From positions 462,501 through 526,500 of the forward strand of contig NZ_CP060713.1 of NCBI RefSeq assembly GCF_014395785.1: a stretch of DNA of 64,000 bases, given 5' to 3'. This document shows positions 16,150 to 25,647 of the stretch, in pieces; position 1 is the stretch's first letter; every line of letters begins with the position of its first letter. The position numbers and the translations under genes were made by a program. This DNA is from Nocardioides mesophilus (lineage in GTDB: Bacteria; Actinomycetota; Actinomycetes; Propionibacteriales; Nocardioidaceae). A model generated the notes under the pieces. It was not told the DNA's origin and ran no database searches. It saw only the letters and a program-made list of their open reading frames with translations.

Positions 16150-17517
16150 TCAGATGCCGCTGACCCGACCTTGCGCCATGGAGCGGGGTGTCTCCCCTGC
16201 GATGAGCCGCCGGTCGATGACGCTCCGGACCAGGGCGACGGCGGCGTCGAAGACCGACCGGTCCTCGGCCGGAACGGTGGCGGCCAGGGCCTCGGCGCGG
16301 TCCAGCCGGGCGATCGCGAGGTCGAGGTCGGAGGCCGTCATCGCCACGCTCGCCGCGACCACGTGCGCCATCGCGTCGTCGGCGTCGGTCGGCGGGTTCT
16401 CGAGCACCGGCGCGAAGGCCAGCCGGCTCGCGAACCAGCACGCCGCCCGGCGGTGCAGGTCGGCCACCGTGTCCGGGTGGCGGCGGCGCAGCTCGACGCG
16501 CAGCACCTCGGCCAGCATCGGGTGGAAGCGGTACCAGCCGGGCGGCTGGTCGACGGCCTCGACCAGCACGTTCTCGCGAGCGAGCCTCGCCAGCAGGTCG
16601 GCGCCCCTCGTGCCACCGGTCAGCGCGTCGGCGAGGTCGGGGCAGAGCCGGTCCACGACGCTGGTCTGGAGCAGGAACTCGCGGACCGGTCCGGGCCGGC
16701 GGTCGAGCACCTCCTCGACCAGGTAGTCCGCGAGGCCGGTCGGCACCGAGGGCAGCGAGGCGATGAACCCGGCGGGGTCCTGCCGGCGCAGGGCCGTCGC
16801 GCACATGCGCAGTCCCGCGGCCCACCCCTGCACGTGCGGCTCCAGTCCGTCCAGCAGCTTCGGAGTCAGGTGGATCCCGTGCTGCGCGAGGAGCGCCTCC
16901 GCCTCGTGCCGGTCGAAGGCCAGGTCGGCTGTGCCGATCCTGCTCAGCTCTCCCCGCAGCGAACGGCGGCTCGCCAGCGCTCGGGGCTCGCTGCGGGTGG
17001 TCAGCACCAGCCGGAGCTCGGACGCCGCGTTCGTCAGCACGAAGTCGAGGTCGCGCAGCAGTGCCGGACTGGTGATCGACTCGAACTGGTCGAGCACCAG
17101 GATCACCGGCCCATGGCAGTCCGCCAGCGCCGTCGCGAGCTGTTCCAGGAACGGCCGCTCGATGGGCCGACGCAGGGCCCCCAGGTCGGACGGGAGCTCG
17201 ACGCCGTGGCGCCGCAGCGACTCGACGACGTAACGCCAGAAGGTCGACGGGGTGTCGCCCTCGTCCAGGGTCAGCCAGGCCACGGTGCCCGGGGCCAGCT
17301 CGTGCGCGATCCACGACGCCACCAGCGTGGTCTTCCCGGAGCCCGGGGGGCCGCTGACGACGGTCAGCGGTCTGCTCAGGCCCTCCGTGAGCTGCTCGAA
17401 CAGCCTGCGGCGGGGCACCACCAGCTCGCGCGGCTTGGGCACCGACAGCTTGGCCGACAGCAGCGGACCGGGGGCATCGAGCAGCGCCGTGGTGACGCCG
17501 ACTGCACTCGCGGTCAT
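16150..17517 (-). CDS. STAND ATPase, truncated LuxR/MalT-type regulator
   Basis: 455 residues matching only the N-terminal half of large ATP-binding LuxR regulators (LAL, MalT-like), which normally run about 850-950 residues. The P-loop GPPGSGKTT (56-64), a Walker B VILVLDQF (D143) and the winged-helix-like region after the NTPase are present. The TPR sensor and the C-terminal LuxR helix-turn-helix are absent; the frame ends in a clean stop. GGGAG precedes the ATG. It cannot bind DNA through the usual domain, so it may act by protein contact, or be a decayed regulator. It stands downstream of the dnaG cluster on the same strand. Confidence 0.8.
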   Translation of the reverse strand: MTASAVGVTTALLDAPGPLLSAKLSVPKPRELVVPRRRLFEQLTEGLSRPLTVVSGPPGSGKTTLVASWIAHELAPGTVAWLTLDEGDTPSTFWRYVVESLRRHGVELPSDLGALRRPIERPFLEQLATALADCHGPVILVLDQFESITSPALLRDLDFVLTNAASELRLVLTTRSEPRALASRRSLRGELSRIGTADLAFDRHEAEALLAQHGIHLTPKLLDGLEPHVQGWAAGLRMCATALRRQDPAGFIASLPSVPTGLADYLVEEVLDRRPGPVREFLLQTSVVDRLCPDLADALTGGTRGADLLARLARENVLVEAVDQPPGWYRFHPMLAEVLRVELRRRHPDTVADLHRRAACWFASRLAFAPVLENPPTDADDAMAHVVAASVAMTASDLDLAIARLDRAEALAATVPAEDRSVFDAAVALVRSVIDRRLIAGETPRSMAQGRVSGI

Positions 17518-17633
17518 GTCCGCTCCCGTGGGGTCGGGGGACGCTGTCGCTTTCGAGCATGAGGAACCGTCCGTCCTGCCCGAAAGTGCCTTTCGGCCCC
17601 GAAGAGTCGGCGGTCGGCCGGCCTCGGCGGGGG

Positions 17634-18155
17634 CTAGGAGAGACCGAGCTCCTCGGCGGCGGCCCGCAGGCCGGCCTCGGCGAGCCGGCGCACCTCGGGG
17701 TCGTCGGGGTCCAGGCCCGGGTCGAGCTGGTAGGCCCAGGTGATCTCCCCGCCGTCGGGGGTACGCCTTCCGATCACCGTCAGGCCCTGACGGCCGCGCA
17801 CCGTGACCCGCCGCTGCAGCACCACGGTGGCGGTGACCCGCTCCCGGACGAAGGGCAGCAGCGTGGCCGGCTCGTCGACGGTGAAGATGTGCACCGGCCG
17901 GAGGTGACCGAAGTCGCCGACCTCGTTGACGCGCAGGCGCTCGTCCTCGCGTGACCAGTCGGCGGACTCGACCCGCTCCCACGGGATCCGCGTCGGTTCC
18001 CCCTCGGCCGGCACCGCGACGAAGGCGGTGCGGGTGCCGAGCAACCAGCTGGCGTCGCGGGTCGGACAGGCGGCCAGTACCTTCTCCCCCGAGGGGAGAC
18101 CGGCACGGCGCAGCACCTCGTCGGGCACGACCGGCCCGCGTGCGAACAGTCGCAT
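17634..18155 (-). CDS. Conserved hypothetical protein downstream of dnaG
   Basis: 173-residue cytoplasmic protein without signal peptide or membrane segment. The N-terminal half (LASRGPVV-like start, then LLGTRTAFVAVP, IPWERVESADW) resembles the PH-like fold of several actinobacterial hypothetical proteins. Its ATG overlaps the dnaG stop by one base (TGATG), so it is translationally coupled to primase. That arrangement suggests a conserved link, but no function is known. Confidence 0.75.
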   Translation of the reverse strand: MRLFARGPVVPDEVLRRAGLPSGEKVLAACPTRDASWLLGTRTAFVAVPAEGEPTRIPWERVESADWSREDERLRVNEVGDFGHLRPVHIFTVDEPATLLPFVRERVTATVVLQRRVTVRGRQGLTVIGRRTPDGGEITWAYQLDPGLDPDDPEVRRLAEAGLRAAAEELGLS

Positions 18156-20050
18156 CACTCGCCGCCGATCGCCTTCTCGCTGAGTGCCCGCCGTTGCTGC
18201 TCGAGGGCGACGAGCTCGCCGAACATCCGGTTGTAGTCGGTCGCCTGCTCCACTGGGTTGGTGCGCTGCAGCCGGGACTTCAGGTCGGCGATCCGGCGCA
18301 TCGCGGTGAGCTCCTGCAGACGGTAGACGTGGGCGGCGACGTACGCGTGGCCCGGGGTCTTGGCCGAGAGCACCGGCTCGACGGCGAGCGCCGCCAGGGT
18401 CCGGCTCACCGGTCCCTCCGGGGCCACCTCGCGGAGCTTGGTCACCCACACCTCCGGCGCCGGGGCCGAGGCCGGGCCGCCGCACTCACCGACGGCCTCC
18501 CAGACCGCCCGGTAGACCGGGTGGGTGAAGTCGTGGCCGTCGACGTCGCGGGCGATCCGGCCGACGGCGGTGGGGTGCTGCACCACGAGCTTGAGCGTCT
18601 CGCGCTCCAGGGCGAAGCGCGGGTCCCGCGGGTCGGGCATCGGCAGCGACGGCACCTTCGGCTGCTCCGGGGTCGCCGGAGCGGCCGGTGGGCGGCGCCG
18701 CTCGTCCGCCTTGGCGGGGCGGCGGCCGGCCGCGCGCCGGACCTCGGCGCGGGCCTGCTCGACGTCGGCGCCGACCAGGCCGGCGAGCTCCCGGGAGAAG
18801 CCCTCCACCTTGGACTTGTCGCGGATCGCGGAGACCAGCTTGGCGGCCTCCCGCAGCGCGTCCACCCGACCGTCGGCCCGGTCCAGGTCGTAGCGGGTGA
18901 CCACGTTGCTCAGCACGAAGCGGTAGAGCGGGATCCGGCGGGCCACCAGCTCGCGGACAGCGGCGTCGCCCTTCTGCAGCCGCAGGTCGCAGGGGTCCAG
19001 ACCGTCGGGATCCACCGCGACGTAGGTCTGCCCGGCGAACTCCTGGTCACCCTCGAAGGCGCGCAGCGCGGCCTTCTGCCCGGCGGCATCGCCGTCGAAG
19101 GTGAAGACGATCTCGCCGCGGAACTCGTCGTGGTCGCGCAGAAGCCGGCGCAGCACCCGGCCGTGATCCTCGCCGAAGGCGGTGCCACAGGTGGCCACCG
19201 CGGTCTGCACGCCGGCCAGGTGCGCGGCCATCACGTCGGTGTAGCCCTCGACGACCACCGCCTGGGAGGCCCGCGCGATCTCGCGGCGAGCCAGGTCGAT
19301 GCCGTAGAGCACGTGGCTCTTCTTGTAGATCGGGGTCTCGGAGGTGTTGAGGTACTTCGCCTCGACGCGGTCGTCGTCGAAGAGCCGGCGGGCACCGAAG
19401 CCGATCACGTCACCGTTGGTCTCCCGGATCGGCCAGAGCAGCCGGCCCCGGAACCGGTCGTAGTGCCCGGAGCGGCCCTGCGCCACCAGCCCGCCGGTGA
19501 CCAGCTCGCCGTCGGTGAAGCCCTTCTGCCGCAGGTGCCGGTAGAGCGCGTCGCCGTCGCGGGGCGCGAAGCCGACCCCGAACACGTCGGCGGCCTCCTT
19601 GTCGAAGCCGCGCTCGGCGAGGAACTGCCGGCCGGCCAGCGCGTCGGAGGTGGCCAGCTGGTCGACGTAGAACGCCGCCGCCAGCTTGTGCGCCTCGATC
19701 AGCCGGGGCCGCTGGTTGGGCTCGCGCCGCTGCGGCTTCTCGTCGCCCTCGGTGTAGCGCAGCTGGACGCCGTACTTGTCCGCGAGCCGCTCGACGGCTT
19801 CCGTGAAGCGGAGCCCGTCGACCTTCTGCAGGAACGAGATGACGTCGCCGCCCTCGCCGCAGCCGAAGCAGTAGAAGCCGCGCCCCGGGTTCACGTGGAA
19901 GGAGGGCGTCTTCTCGTCGTGGAAGGGGCACAGGCCCTTCTGGGAGCCGCCGCCGGCGTTCTTGAGCGTGACGTAGTCGGAGACCACCTCGTCGATCCGG
20001 GCGCGCTCGCGCACCAGCGCGATGTCTTCCTCCCGGATCAGCCCAGCCAC
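18155..20050 (-). CDS. dnaG: DNA primase
   Basis: 631-residue primase that makes RNA primers at the replication fork. The N-terminal zinc-binding domain is clear (C41, H44, C61, C64 in CPFH...CFGC). The TOPRIM core follows with the EGYTDVMAAH glutamate and the FDGDAAG aspartates, and a C-terminal DnaB-binding region ends the protein. The GTG at 20050 lacks a Shine-Dalgarno sequence but has TAGACT 7 bases upstream, which suggests a leaderless start. It lies 49 bases after the dGTPase gene. Confidence 0.97.
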   Translation of the reverse strand: MAGLIREEDIALVRERARIDEVVSDYVTLKNAGGGSQKGLCPFHDEKTPSFHVNPGRGFYCFGCGEGGDVISFLQKVDGLRFTEAVERLADKYGVQLRYTEGDEKPQRREPNQRPRLIEAHKLAAAFYVDQLATSDALAGRQFLAERGFDKEAADVFGVGFAPRDGDALYRHLRQKGFTDGELVTGGLVAQGRSGHYDRFRGRLLWPIRETNGDVIGFGARRLFDDDRVEAKYLNTSETPIYKKSHVLYGIDLARREIARASQAVVVEGYTDVMAAHLAGVQTAVATCGTAFGEDHGRVLRRLLRDHDEFRGEIVFTFDGDAAGQKAALRAFEGDQEFAGQTYVAVDPDGLDPCDLRLQKGDAAVRELVARRIPLYRFVLSNVVTRYDLDRADGRVDALREAAKLVSAIRDKSKVEGFSRELAGLVGADVEQARAEVRRAAGRRPAKADERRRPPAAPATPEQPKVPSLPMPDPRDPRFALERETLKLVVQHPTAVGRIARDVDGHDFTHPVYRAVWEAVGECGGPASAPAPEVWVTKLREVAPEGPVSRTLAALAVEPVLSAKTPGHAYVAAHVYRLQELTAMRRIADLKSRLQRTNPVEQATDYNRMFGELVALEQQRRALSEKAIGGE

Positions 20051-20099
20051 GGCGCCGAGTCTACGGGCCGCTGCGGACACCCGGAGCGGGGATCCACAG

Positions 20100-21371
20100 C
20101 TACTCCAGGCGCCGGTGCCAGGCCAGGGCGGAGGCGTCGGTGAGCGAGGCGACCTGGTCCACCACCACCCGCAGCCGGGCGGCGTCGTCGGCGGCGGCCT
20201 CGAAGTCCAGGCGGTACGCCGGCTGCAGCCCGGCCGGGCCGCGGGCGAGCAGCCGCTGCACCAGGTCGGAGACCACCGTGAGTTGGCGCTCGAGCAGCGG
20301 GAGCCGCTCGTCGGCGCGCATCACGTAGTGCGCCGCGATTCCCTTCAGCACCGCGATGGCCCGCTCGGTGGGCTCCGGGACGACCAGGTCGGCGGCGTAG
20401 CGGGCCAGCGGCCCGGCGCCGTACCGCTCCCGGGTGGCCAGGCGGACCTCGGTGCAGAACCGGCCGATCAGGTCGCTGGTGAGGTTCTTCAGCGCCGCCA
20501 GGCTCTGGCGGCTGCCGTCGTAGCCGCGAGTGGGCCACGCCGGCGCCGTGCTCAGGGTCTTCCAGGCCTCCTCGAGCGCGTCGTCGGAGGCGCCGGGGAG
20601 GTACCAGTCGCGCACCGTCGCCCAGACCGCCGTCCGCTCCCCGGCGTCGGCCATCCGGGCCAGGTCGATCCGGCCGGCCACCACGCCGTCCTCGAGGTCG
20701 TGCACCGAGTAGGCCACGTCGTCGGAAAGATCCATCACCTGCGCCTCGAGGCAGCGCCGCTGTCCGTCTGCCCCGCGTCGGAGCCAGGTGAAGACCTCGA
20801 GGTCGTCGTCGTAGACGCCGAACTTGCGCACCGTGCGCGCGGTGCCGTCCGCGTGCGAGCCGTGCGGGTCCTCCGAACGGGCCCTTGGCCAGGGGTACTT
20901 CGTGCTGGCGTCCAGGGTGGCCCGGGTGAGGTTGAGCCCCACCGAGCGGCCGGCCCCGTCGAGGGTCTTGGCCTCCAGGCGGGTCAGGATCCGCAGCGTC
21001 TGGGCGTTGCCCTCGAAGCCGCCGCAGGCCCCGGCGACGTCGTCGAGGGCCCGCTCGCCGTTGTGGCCGAACGGCGGGTGCCCCAGATCGTGGGCGAGCG
21101 CGGCGGTCTCGACGATGTCGGGGTCGCAGCCGAGCGTCTTGGCGAGGTCCCGGGCCACCTGGGCGACCTCGAGGGTGTGGGTGAGCCGGTTGCGCACGAA
21201 GTCGTCGGACTGCGGGCCGACCACCTGCGTCTTCGCGGCCAGCCGGCGCAGCGCGGCGGAGTGCACCAGCCGCGCCCGGTCACGCTCGAACGGCGTCCGC
21301 TCGGGACGCTTCGGCGGCTCGTCCACCCACCGGGCGCGCGCGTGCTCGTCGTACTGCTGGTTCGACCCCAT
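20100..21371 (-). CDS. dgt: dGTPase-like HD phosphohydrolase
   Basis: 423-residue deoxyguanosinetriphosphate triphosphohydrolase-like protein that hydrolyses dNTPs to nucleosides and tripolyphosphate. The HD metal motif is visible (ALAHDLGHPPFGHNGE), along with the family start motif for dGTPases (RDRARLVHSAALRRLAAKTQV). Length is normal for the short actinobacterial type. TAGGGT lies 8 bases before the ATG and no strong ribosome site is seen. It sits directly upstream of dnaG, as in many actinobacteria, consistent with dNTP control near replication genes. Confidence 0.93.
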   Translation of the reverse strand: MGSNQQYDEHARARWVDEPPKRPERTPFERDRARLVHSAALRRLAAKTQVVGPQSDDFVRNRLTHTLEVAQVARDLAKTLGCDPDIVETAALAHDLGHPPFGHNGERALDDVAGACGGFEGNAQTLRILTRLEAKTLDGAGRSVGLNLTRATLDASTKYPWPRARSEDPHGSHADGTARTVRKFGVYDDDLEVFTWLRRGADGQRRCLEAQVMDLSDDVAYSVHDLEDGVVAGRIDLARMADAGERTAVWATVRDWYLPGASDDALEEAWKTLSTAPAWPTRGYDGSRQSLAALKNLTSDLIGRFCTEVRLATRERYGAGPLARYAADLVVPEPTERAIAVLKGIAAHYVMRADERLPLLERQLTVVSDLVQRLLARGPAGLQPAYRLDFEAAADDAARLRVVVDQVASLTDASALAWHRRLE

Positions 21372-21411
21372 CGAGGGCGACCCTACTGCGGGACGCCGAC
21401 AGCCTGTGCCC

Positions 21412-22356
21412 TCAGTAGACGGCGACGTGGACGTGGTCGTAGTGGTTGGCGGTGGTGGACCCGCGGTCCGCCATGGCCCGCCAGCCCTCCGAGGACCGCT
21501 CCTGGGTGTAGATGTGCTGGGAGTAGATCACGTCGTAGAGGTTGAACGCAGCGGCGTTGGCCCGCAGGTACTCGGCCACCGCCCAGCCGGCCTCACCGGA
21601 GATCATGATGTCGATGGCGTGCCCGTCGACGTGCTCGCCGTCGCCGCGCCAGCCGCCGTACGTCGTGATCGAGGGGAAGCGGGAGCAGACCGCCTCGAAG
21701 ACCGTCATCGCGCCGGCCACCACGCCGGACGGCGGGGTCGCGGTGCAGGTGCCGGCCGGTTCCGCGCTGCTCGCCGAGCCCGCGCTGCTCGTGCTGTCGG
21801 CGGTGCTGCTGCTGCTGGTGCTGGTGCTCTCCGGCTTCGGCTTCGGCTCGGGCTTCGGCTCGGGCTTCGGCTCGGGCTTCGGCCTGGTGCGCACCAGGTA
21901 GTCCGCGGTGACCCAGTACGCCTTGCCGTCGTAGATGACCCCGGCGAACCCGTGCCGGTTCTCGCCGGTGATCCACACCTTGTCCCGCGCGTTGATCACC
22001 GAGACGCTTCGGCTGTTCTCGCGCGGGTCGGTGCGGACCTTGAGCGCGACGGTCGTGTACCGGTGGCCGACCGCGGTCGGCTTCTCCTCGAGCGTCACCC
22101 GGCGAGCCGAGCGCGAGACGTTCTGCTGCCGGTCCTCGAGCTCCTCGAGCCGGTCCTGCGAGACGACGACGCGTCCCAGGGACTGCCCGGCAGACGCTGC
22201 CGCCGGCTCCGGGGCGGGAGCGCCGCCGACTGCTCCGAGCGCGACGCCGACCACGGACCCGGTGATCGCGGTGGCGGCCAGGGCGGGCACGGCGAGTCGC
22301 CTGATCCGCCGACGTGCACTCCGCTCCCCGGGCGCCTTGTGGCGGGCGGAACTCAC
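21412..22356 (-). CDS. Secreted SH3-domain protein with ARB_07466-like C-terminus
   Basis: 314 residues. A basic N-terminus and a hydrophobic segment form a signal peptide or anchor. A bacterial SH3-like domain follows (about 100-150; VRTDPRENS, ITGENRHGFAGVIY), then a KPEP repeat linker encoded by a 12-base tandem repeat (21841-21876) and a Ser/Thr stretch. The C-terminal domain has HVDGHAIDIM and NHYDHVHVAV, which resembles ARB_07466-like and M15-like zinc folds. A cell-wall role is likely. The GTG start is preceded by GAAGGTGATC. Confidence 0.8.
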   Translation of the reverse strand: MSSARHKAPGERSARRRIRRLAVPALAATAITGSVVGVALGAVGGAPAPEPAAASAGQSLGRVVVSQDRLEELEDRQQNVSRSARRVTLEEKPTAVGHRYTTVALKVRTDPRENSRSVSVINARDKVWITGENRHGFAGVIYDGKAYWVTADYLVRTRPKPEPKPEPKPEPKPKPESTSTSSSSTADSTSSAGSASSAEPAGTCTATPPSGVVAGAMTVFEAVCSRFPSITTYGGWRGDGEHVDGHAIDIMISGEAGWAVAEYLRANAAAFNLYDVIYSQHIYTQERSSEGWRAMADRGSTTANHYDHVHVAVY

Positions 22357-22515
22357 GAACGATCACCTTCTGGAAGCTCGACGACAAACGGATGCAGAAC
22401 GTCGAGTGAAACATACCGATCGTGGGCCCGTCACATCCGGTTCAGACAGTTTCGGGTGGTTTCGCATGGCCCGTTCGGGCTACGCGTGGGGGAGGTCACT
22501 CGACCCGGGGACGGC

Positions 22516-23670
22516 TCAGCCGCCCGAGTGCAGGTCCTCGTCCACCACGCAACCGGTGCCGTCGGTGTCGTCGAGCCAGCCCTGCGGGAGCACGACGCGT
22601 CGGGGGCTGCCCTGCCGACCCCGCGGGGTGCCGAGCGCCTGCACCGGGAACGGCTCGTCCGGGTCCAGCCCGGCCAGCAGCTCGTCGATCCCGGCCAGCG
22701 AGGTCACCAGCGCCAGCGTCCGGCGCAGCTCACCCCCGACCGAGAAGCCCTTGAGGTACCACGACACGTGCTTGCGGAACTCCTTGCAGCCGCGCTCCTC
22801 CCCCATGTGCCGGCAGAGCAGCTCGGCGTGCCGGCGCATCATCGCCGACACCTCGCCGAGCGAGGGCAGCGCCAGCGGCTCCCGGGACTCCTCGCCGGCG
22901 AACGCGGCTGCGAGGTCGCGGAACAGCCAGGGCCGGCCCAGGCAGCCGCGGCCGACGACGACCCCCGCGGCCCCGGTCTCGCGGACCATGCGAACCGCGT
23001 CGGAGGCCTCCCAGATGTCCCCGTTGCCGAGCACCGGGATGCCCACGTGGGCGACGAGCTCGCCGATGGCGCTCCAGTCCGCGTCGCCGGAGTAGGCCTG
23101 GTCGACGGTGCGCCCGTGCAGCGCGATCGCCGCGCAGCCGCTCTCCTCGGCGATCCGGCCGGCGTCGAGGTAGGTCAGGTGGTCGGCGTCGATGCCCTTG
23201 CGGGTCTTCATCGTCACCGGGACGCCGTACGGCGCCGCAGCGCCCACCGCGGCGTCGAGGATCTGGCCCAGCAGGTTCCGCTTCCACGGGAGCGCTCCCC
23301 CGCCGCCCTTGCGCGTCACCTTCGGCACCGGGCAGCCGAAGTTCAGGTCGATGTGCGCGACGCCGTGCTCCGCGCAGAGGATCTCGGCCGCCTTGGCGAC
23401 GTAGCGCGGGTCGGTGCCGTAGAGCTGGACCGAGCGGACGTCCTCGAGCTCGTCGAAGACCAGCATCGACATCGTCACCGCGTCGCGCTCGACGATGCCG
23501 CGCGAGGTGATCATCTCGCAGACGTAGAGGCCCGCACCCTGCTCGCGGCAGAGTCGGCGGTACGCCGCGTTGGTGACCCCGGCCATCGGCGCCAGCACCA
23601 CCGGCGTCTGCACGCGCAGGTCGCCCAGCACGAGCTCCCGGGGCAGCGGGCGTACGGCGGTCGTGGTCAC
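22516..23670 (-). CDS. dusB: tRNA-dihydrouridine synthase
   Basis: 384-residue flavoenzyme reducing uridine to dihydrouridine in tRNA. The TIM-barrel signatures are present: APMAGVTNAAYR near the start, NFGCPVPKV containing the catalytic cysteine, the MKTRKG phosphate loop, and GNGDIW. The C-terminal helical domain is followed by an unusual tail of about 45 residues. The GTG at 23670 is preferred (CACAAT 6 bases upstream, no ribosome site), although the frame stays open 12 codons further. The direction and order with glyS and dnaG match the actinobacterial backbone. Confidence 0.95.
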   Translation of the reverse strand: MTTTAVRPLPRELVLGDLRVQTPVVLAPMAGVTNAAYRRLCREQGAGLYVCEMITSRGIVERDAVTMSMLVFDELEDVRSVQLYGTDPRYVAKAAEILCAEHGVAHIDLNFGCPVPKVTRKGGGGALPWKRNLLGQILDAAVGAAAPYGVPVTMKTRKGIDADHLTYLDAGRIAEESGCAAIALHGRTVDQAYSGDADWSAIGELVAHVGIPVLGNGDIWEASDAVRMVRETGAAGVVVGRGCLGRPWLFRDLAAAFAGEESREPLALPSLGEVSAMMRRHAELLCRHMGEERGCKEFRKHVSWYLKGFSVGGELRRTLALVTSLAGIDELLAGLDPDEPFPVQALGTPRGRQGSPRRVVLPQGWLDDTDGTGCVVDEDLHSGG

Positions 23671-23724
23671 CGCCCCATTGTGGCGGCGGCACGAGCAGCC
23701 GCCCAAATCGCCCGGGTGGGACGC

Positions 23725-24825
23725 TCAGAAGTCGAAGGTGAGCTCTCCGGTGCCGAGGACCAGCGAGCGCAGCCCGTCGACCTGCCGGATCGTCGTGCAC
23801 CGGCCGGTGGGCAGCCGGCACTCCATCAGCACGCCCACGGAGGTGTCCCGGGCGTCGAGCTCGTAGACGGGGTCGACGTCGTCGGTGACCAGAGCGGCGA
23901 AGGAGTCCTCGCCGAGCCAGCCGGCGAAGTAGGAGAACCGGTGCCCGTGGTCGAGCCGGACCGGACGCCCGGTGTCTGCGGCGGTGACCTGGATCCGTCC
24001 GGGCCGGCTGCCGCCGAACGCGAACCGGCGGTCGGGCGAGAGGAAGCCGCGGTCGCCGGAGAACTGGTCGTCGGTCACCGCGCCGTGGTCGAGCCAGGTC
24101 CACGGCCCGAGGCTGGGGTTGTAGGGCTCGCCCAGCTCGGGCTGGACCTTGCGGCGCTCCGGGTCGGGCTCGACCAGCTCCTTCTCCCCGGTCGCCGGGT
24201 CCACTCGCCACCGGGTGCCGTGCCCCTCGGCGTCGAGCCAGTAGGCGAGCCCGTCGGCGTCGAAGCCGAGGAAGGTCGGCTCCAGCTCGCTGTAGCGGGC
24301 GGTCAGGTCGTCCCCGAAGCCGCCGCCCATGTGGTCGTGGTCCCGGACGACCGCGGCGCCGCTCTCCAGGTCCACCACGACGATCTCCGCGATCCGGCCG
24401 GCTGGCCGCCAGGGGCCGTCGCGGTCCACCCACCCGGCGTACCGGCCGTCGGGCGAGACCGAGACGCTCGAGACGTCCCCCGGCACCTCGGCGGTCCGGC
24501 TGCCGTCGAAGAACGCCATCGTGGCCTCGGCGTAGGGCCCGCGCGACCGGGCGAGGTCGACGAAGAAGCCGTACGGCGTGCGCACCATCGTCCGGACCAC
24601 CCGTGGGCCGACGTCCAGCCTCTGCTCGCCGTAGTGGATCGTCGAGCCCTGCGCCCAGGTGAGCCGGGACTCGCCGAAGCGCGGTGCTCCCGCGACCCCC
24701 AGCGGGTCGTCGGGGGCCAGCCGTCCCAGCAGGAACGGGACCAGCAGCACCAGTGCGACCGCGGCGGCGGCGAGCAGCACGACGCGGTGGCGACGCCCGC
24801 CGCCGGTCCTCGCAGTCCTCATCAT
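23725..24825 (-). CDS. Exported beta-propeller-like protein of unknown function
   Basis: 366-residue protein with one N-terminal transmembrane or signal segment (VVLLAAAAVALVLLVPFLLG) after a basic start. The rest is rich in WD- and SVSPDGRYAGW-type repeats, suggesting a beta-propeller on the outer face of the membrane. Two cysteines near the C-terminus may form a disulfide. Start could be either of two adjacent ATGs. It lies 20 bases from the next gene on the same strand. No enzyme motif is recognised. Confidence 0.7.
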   Translation of the reverse strand: MMRTARTGGGRRHRVVLLAAAAVALVLLVPFLLGRLAPDDPLGVAGAPRFGESRLTWAQGSTIHYGEQRLDVGPRVVRTMVRTPYGFFVDLARSRGPYAEATMAFFDGSRTAEVPGDVSSVSVSPDGRYAGWVDRDGPWRPAGRIAEIVVVDLESGAAVVRDHDHMGGGFGDDLTARYSELEPTFLGFDADGLAYWLDAEGHGTRWRVDPATGEKELVEPDPERRKVQPELGEPYNPSLGPWTWLDHGAVTDDQFSGDRGFLSPDRRFAFGGSRPGRIQVTAADTGRPVRLDHGHRFSYFAGWLGEDSFAALVTDDVDPVYELDARDTSVGVLMECRLPTGRCTTIRQVDGLRSLVLGTGELTFDF

Positions 24826-24844
24826 CCCCCGTGCTCGCGCCCGC

Positions 24845-25573
24845 TCAGCCGTTCTTGTTCTTCTTGCTCTTCTTGGCCTGCTTGCTCTTCTGGTCGGCCT
24901 TCTTGGGCTTGTCGGCCTTGGCCTTCTCGACCTTGCCGGTCCACTCGATCGGGTCGAAGGCCTGGTCCGGCCGGAAGCTCAGCGACTCCAGCGTGCCGTG
25001 GTCGGGCGAGAGGTAGACCAGGCAGGTGCTCACCTTCTGGCCCGGCCCGAACTTCTTCGGCAGCGGCGTGGAGGCGCACGGCTTGAAGGTGGTGGTGAAG
25101 TTGACCGCCGGCAGCAGCGTGTTGTCGGCGTTGACGCCCCACAGCGGCACCGGCAGGCCGCCGACCTCGCCTTCGCCGACGTTCTTCACCTTGACGTCGA
25201 CGTAGTAGTAGTTCGCCTTCTTCTTGTAAGGGTCGTCGAGGATGAAGCCCTTGAAGTCGTCCAGCGTCCCCTGCCGGGCTCCGGTCACGGTCAGGTCCAG
25301 GACGGTGCTGCGCTTCTGGTCCGGCTCGAAGGCCACCGTGGCGGTGTCGCCGAACGACAGGTCCTCGCCCTGGGGGGTCAGCTCGACCCCGGCGGGCACG
25401 GACACGTCGGTGGTCGGCGAGGTCGACGCGGACGGAGAGCCCGACGACGTACCGGCCGCGGGCTCCGCCGCGTCGTCGGTCGAGCAGCCCGCGAGCCCCG
25501 CCGCCAGCGCGAGGGCCAGCGCCGGCACCGCCGCGGATCGCAGCGCGGGCCGGGCGGAACGGCGGTTCTTCAT
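24845..25573 (-). CDS. Putative lipoprotein with Lys-rich C-terminus
   Basis: 242-residue exported protein. The lipobox is LAAGLAGC after a typical signal peptide. A Ser/Thr linker leads to a beta domain reminiscent of DUF4352/telomere-binding-like actinobacterial surface proteins. The last 35 residues are very Lys-rich (repeated KKAD and KSKK), which could bind wall polymers or membrane lipids. The ATG at 25573 has GAGG at 8 bases; an upstream ATG at 25597 is less likely. Function is unknown. Confidence 0.7.
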   Translation of the reverse strand: MKNRRSARPALRSAAVPALALALAAGLAGCSTDDAAEPAAGTSSGSPSASTSPTTDVSVPAGVELTPQGEDLSFGDTATVAFEPDQKRSTVLDLTVTGARQGTLDDFKGFILDDPYKKKANYYYVDVKVKNVGEGEVGGLPVPLWGVNADNTLLPAVNFTTTFKPCASTPLPKKFGPGQKVSTCLVYLSPDHGTLESLSFRPDQAFDPIEWTGKVEKAKADKPKKADQKSKQAKKSKKNKNG

Positions 25574-25647
25574 CTCAGGCACCTCGTCATTGTGCATGTC
25601 GGTGGGCCGGATCCCGGTGAGGACCCGGCCGTCGCGCCAACGGTGCC

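Noticed and set aside
22357-22515. A riboswitch upstream of the SH3-domain protein
   Set aside because: Some actinobacterial wall-hydrolase genes carry c-di-AMP riboswitches, but I could not see the conserved core in this 159-base region.
20824-25086. A 1,420-codon open frame on the plus strand
   Set aside because: It runs antisense through dgt, a secreted protein gene, dusB, and two further exported-protein genes. Its product is low-complexity and Arg/Val/His-rich, and no domain is seen. It is a high-GC antisense shadow.
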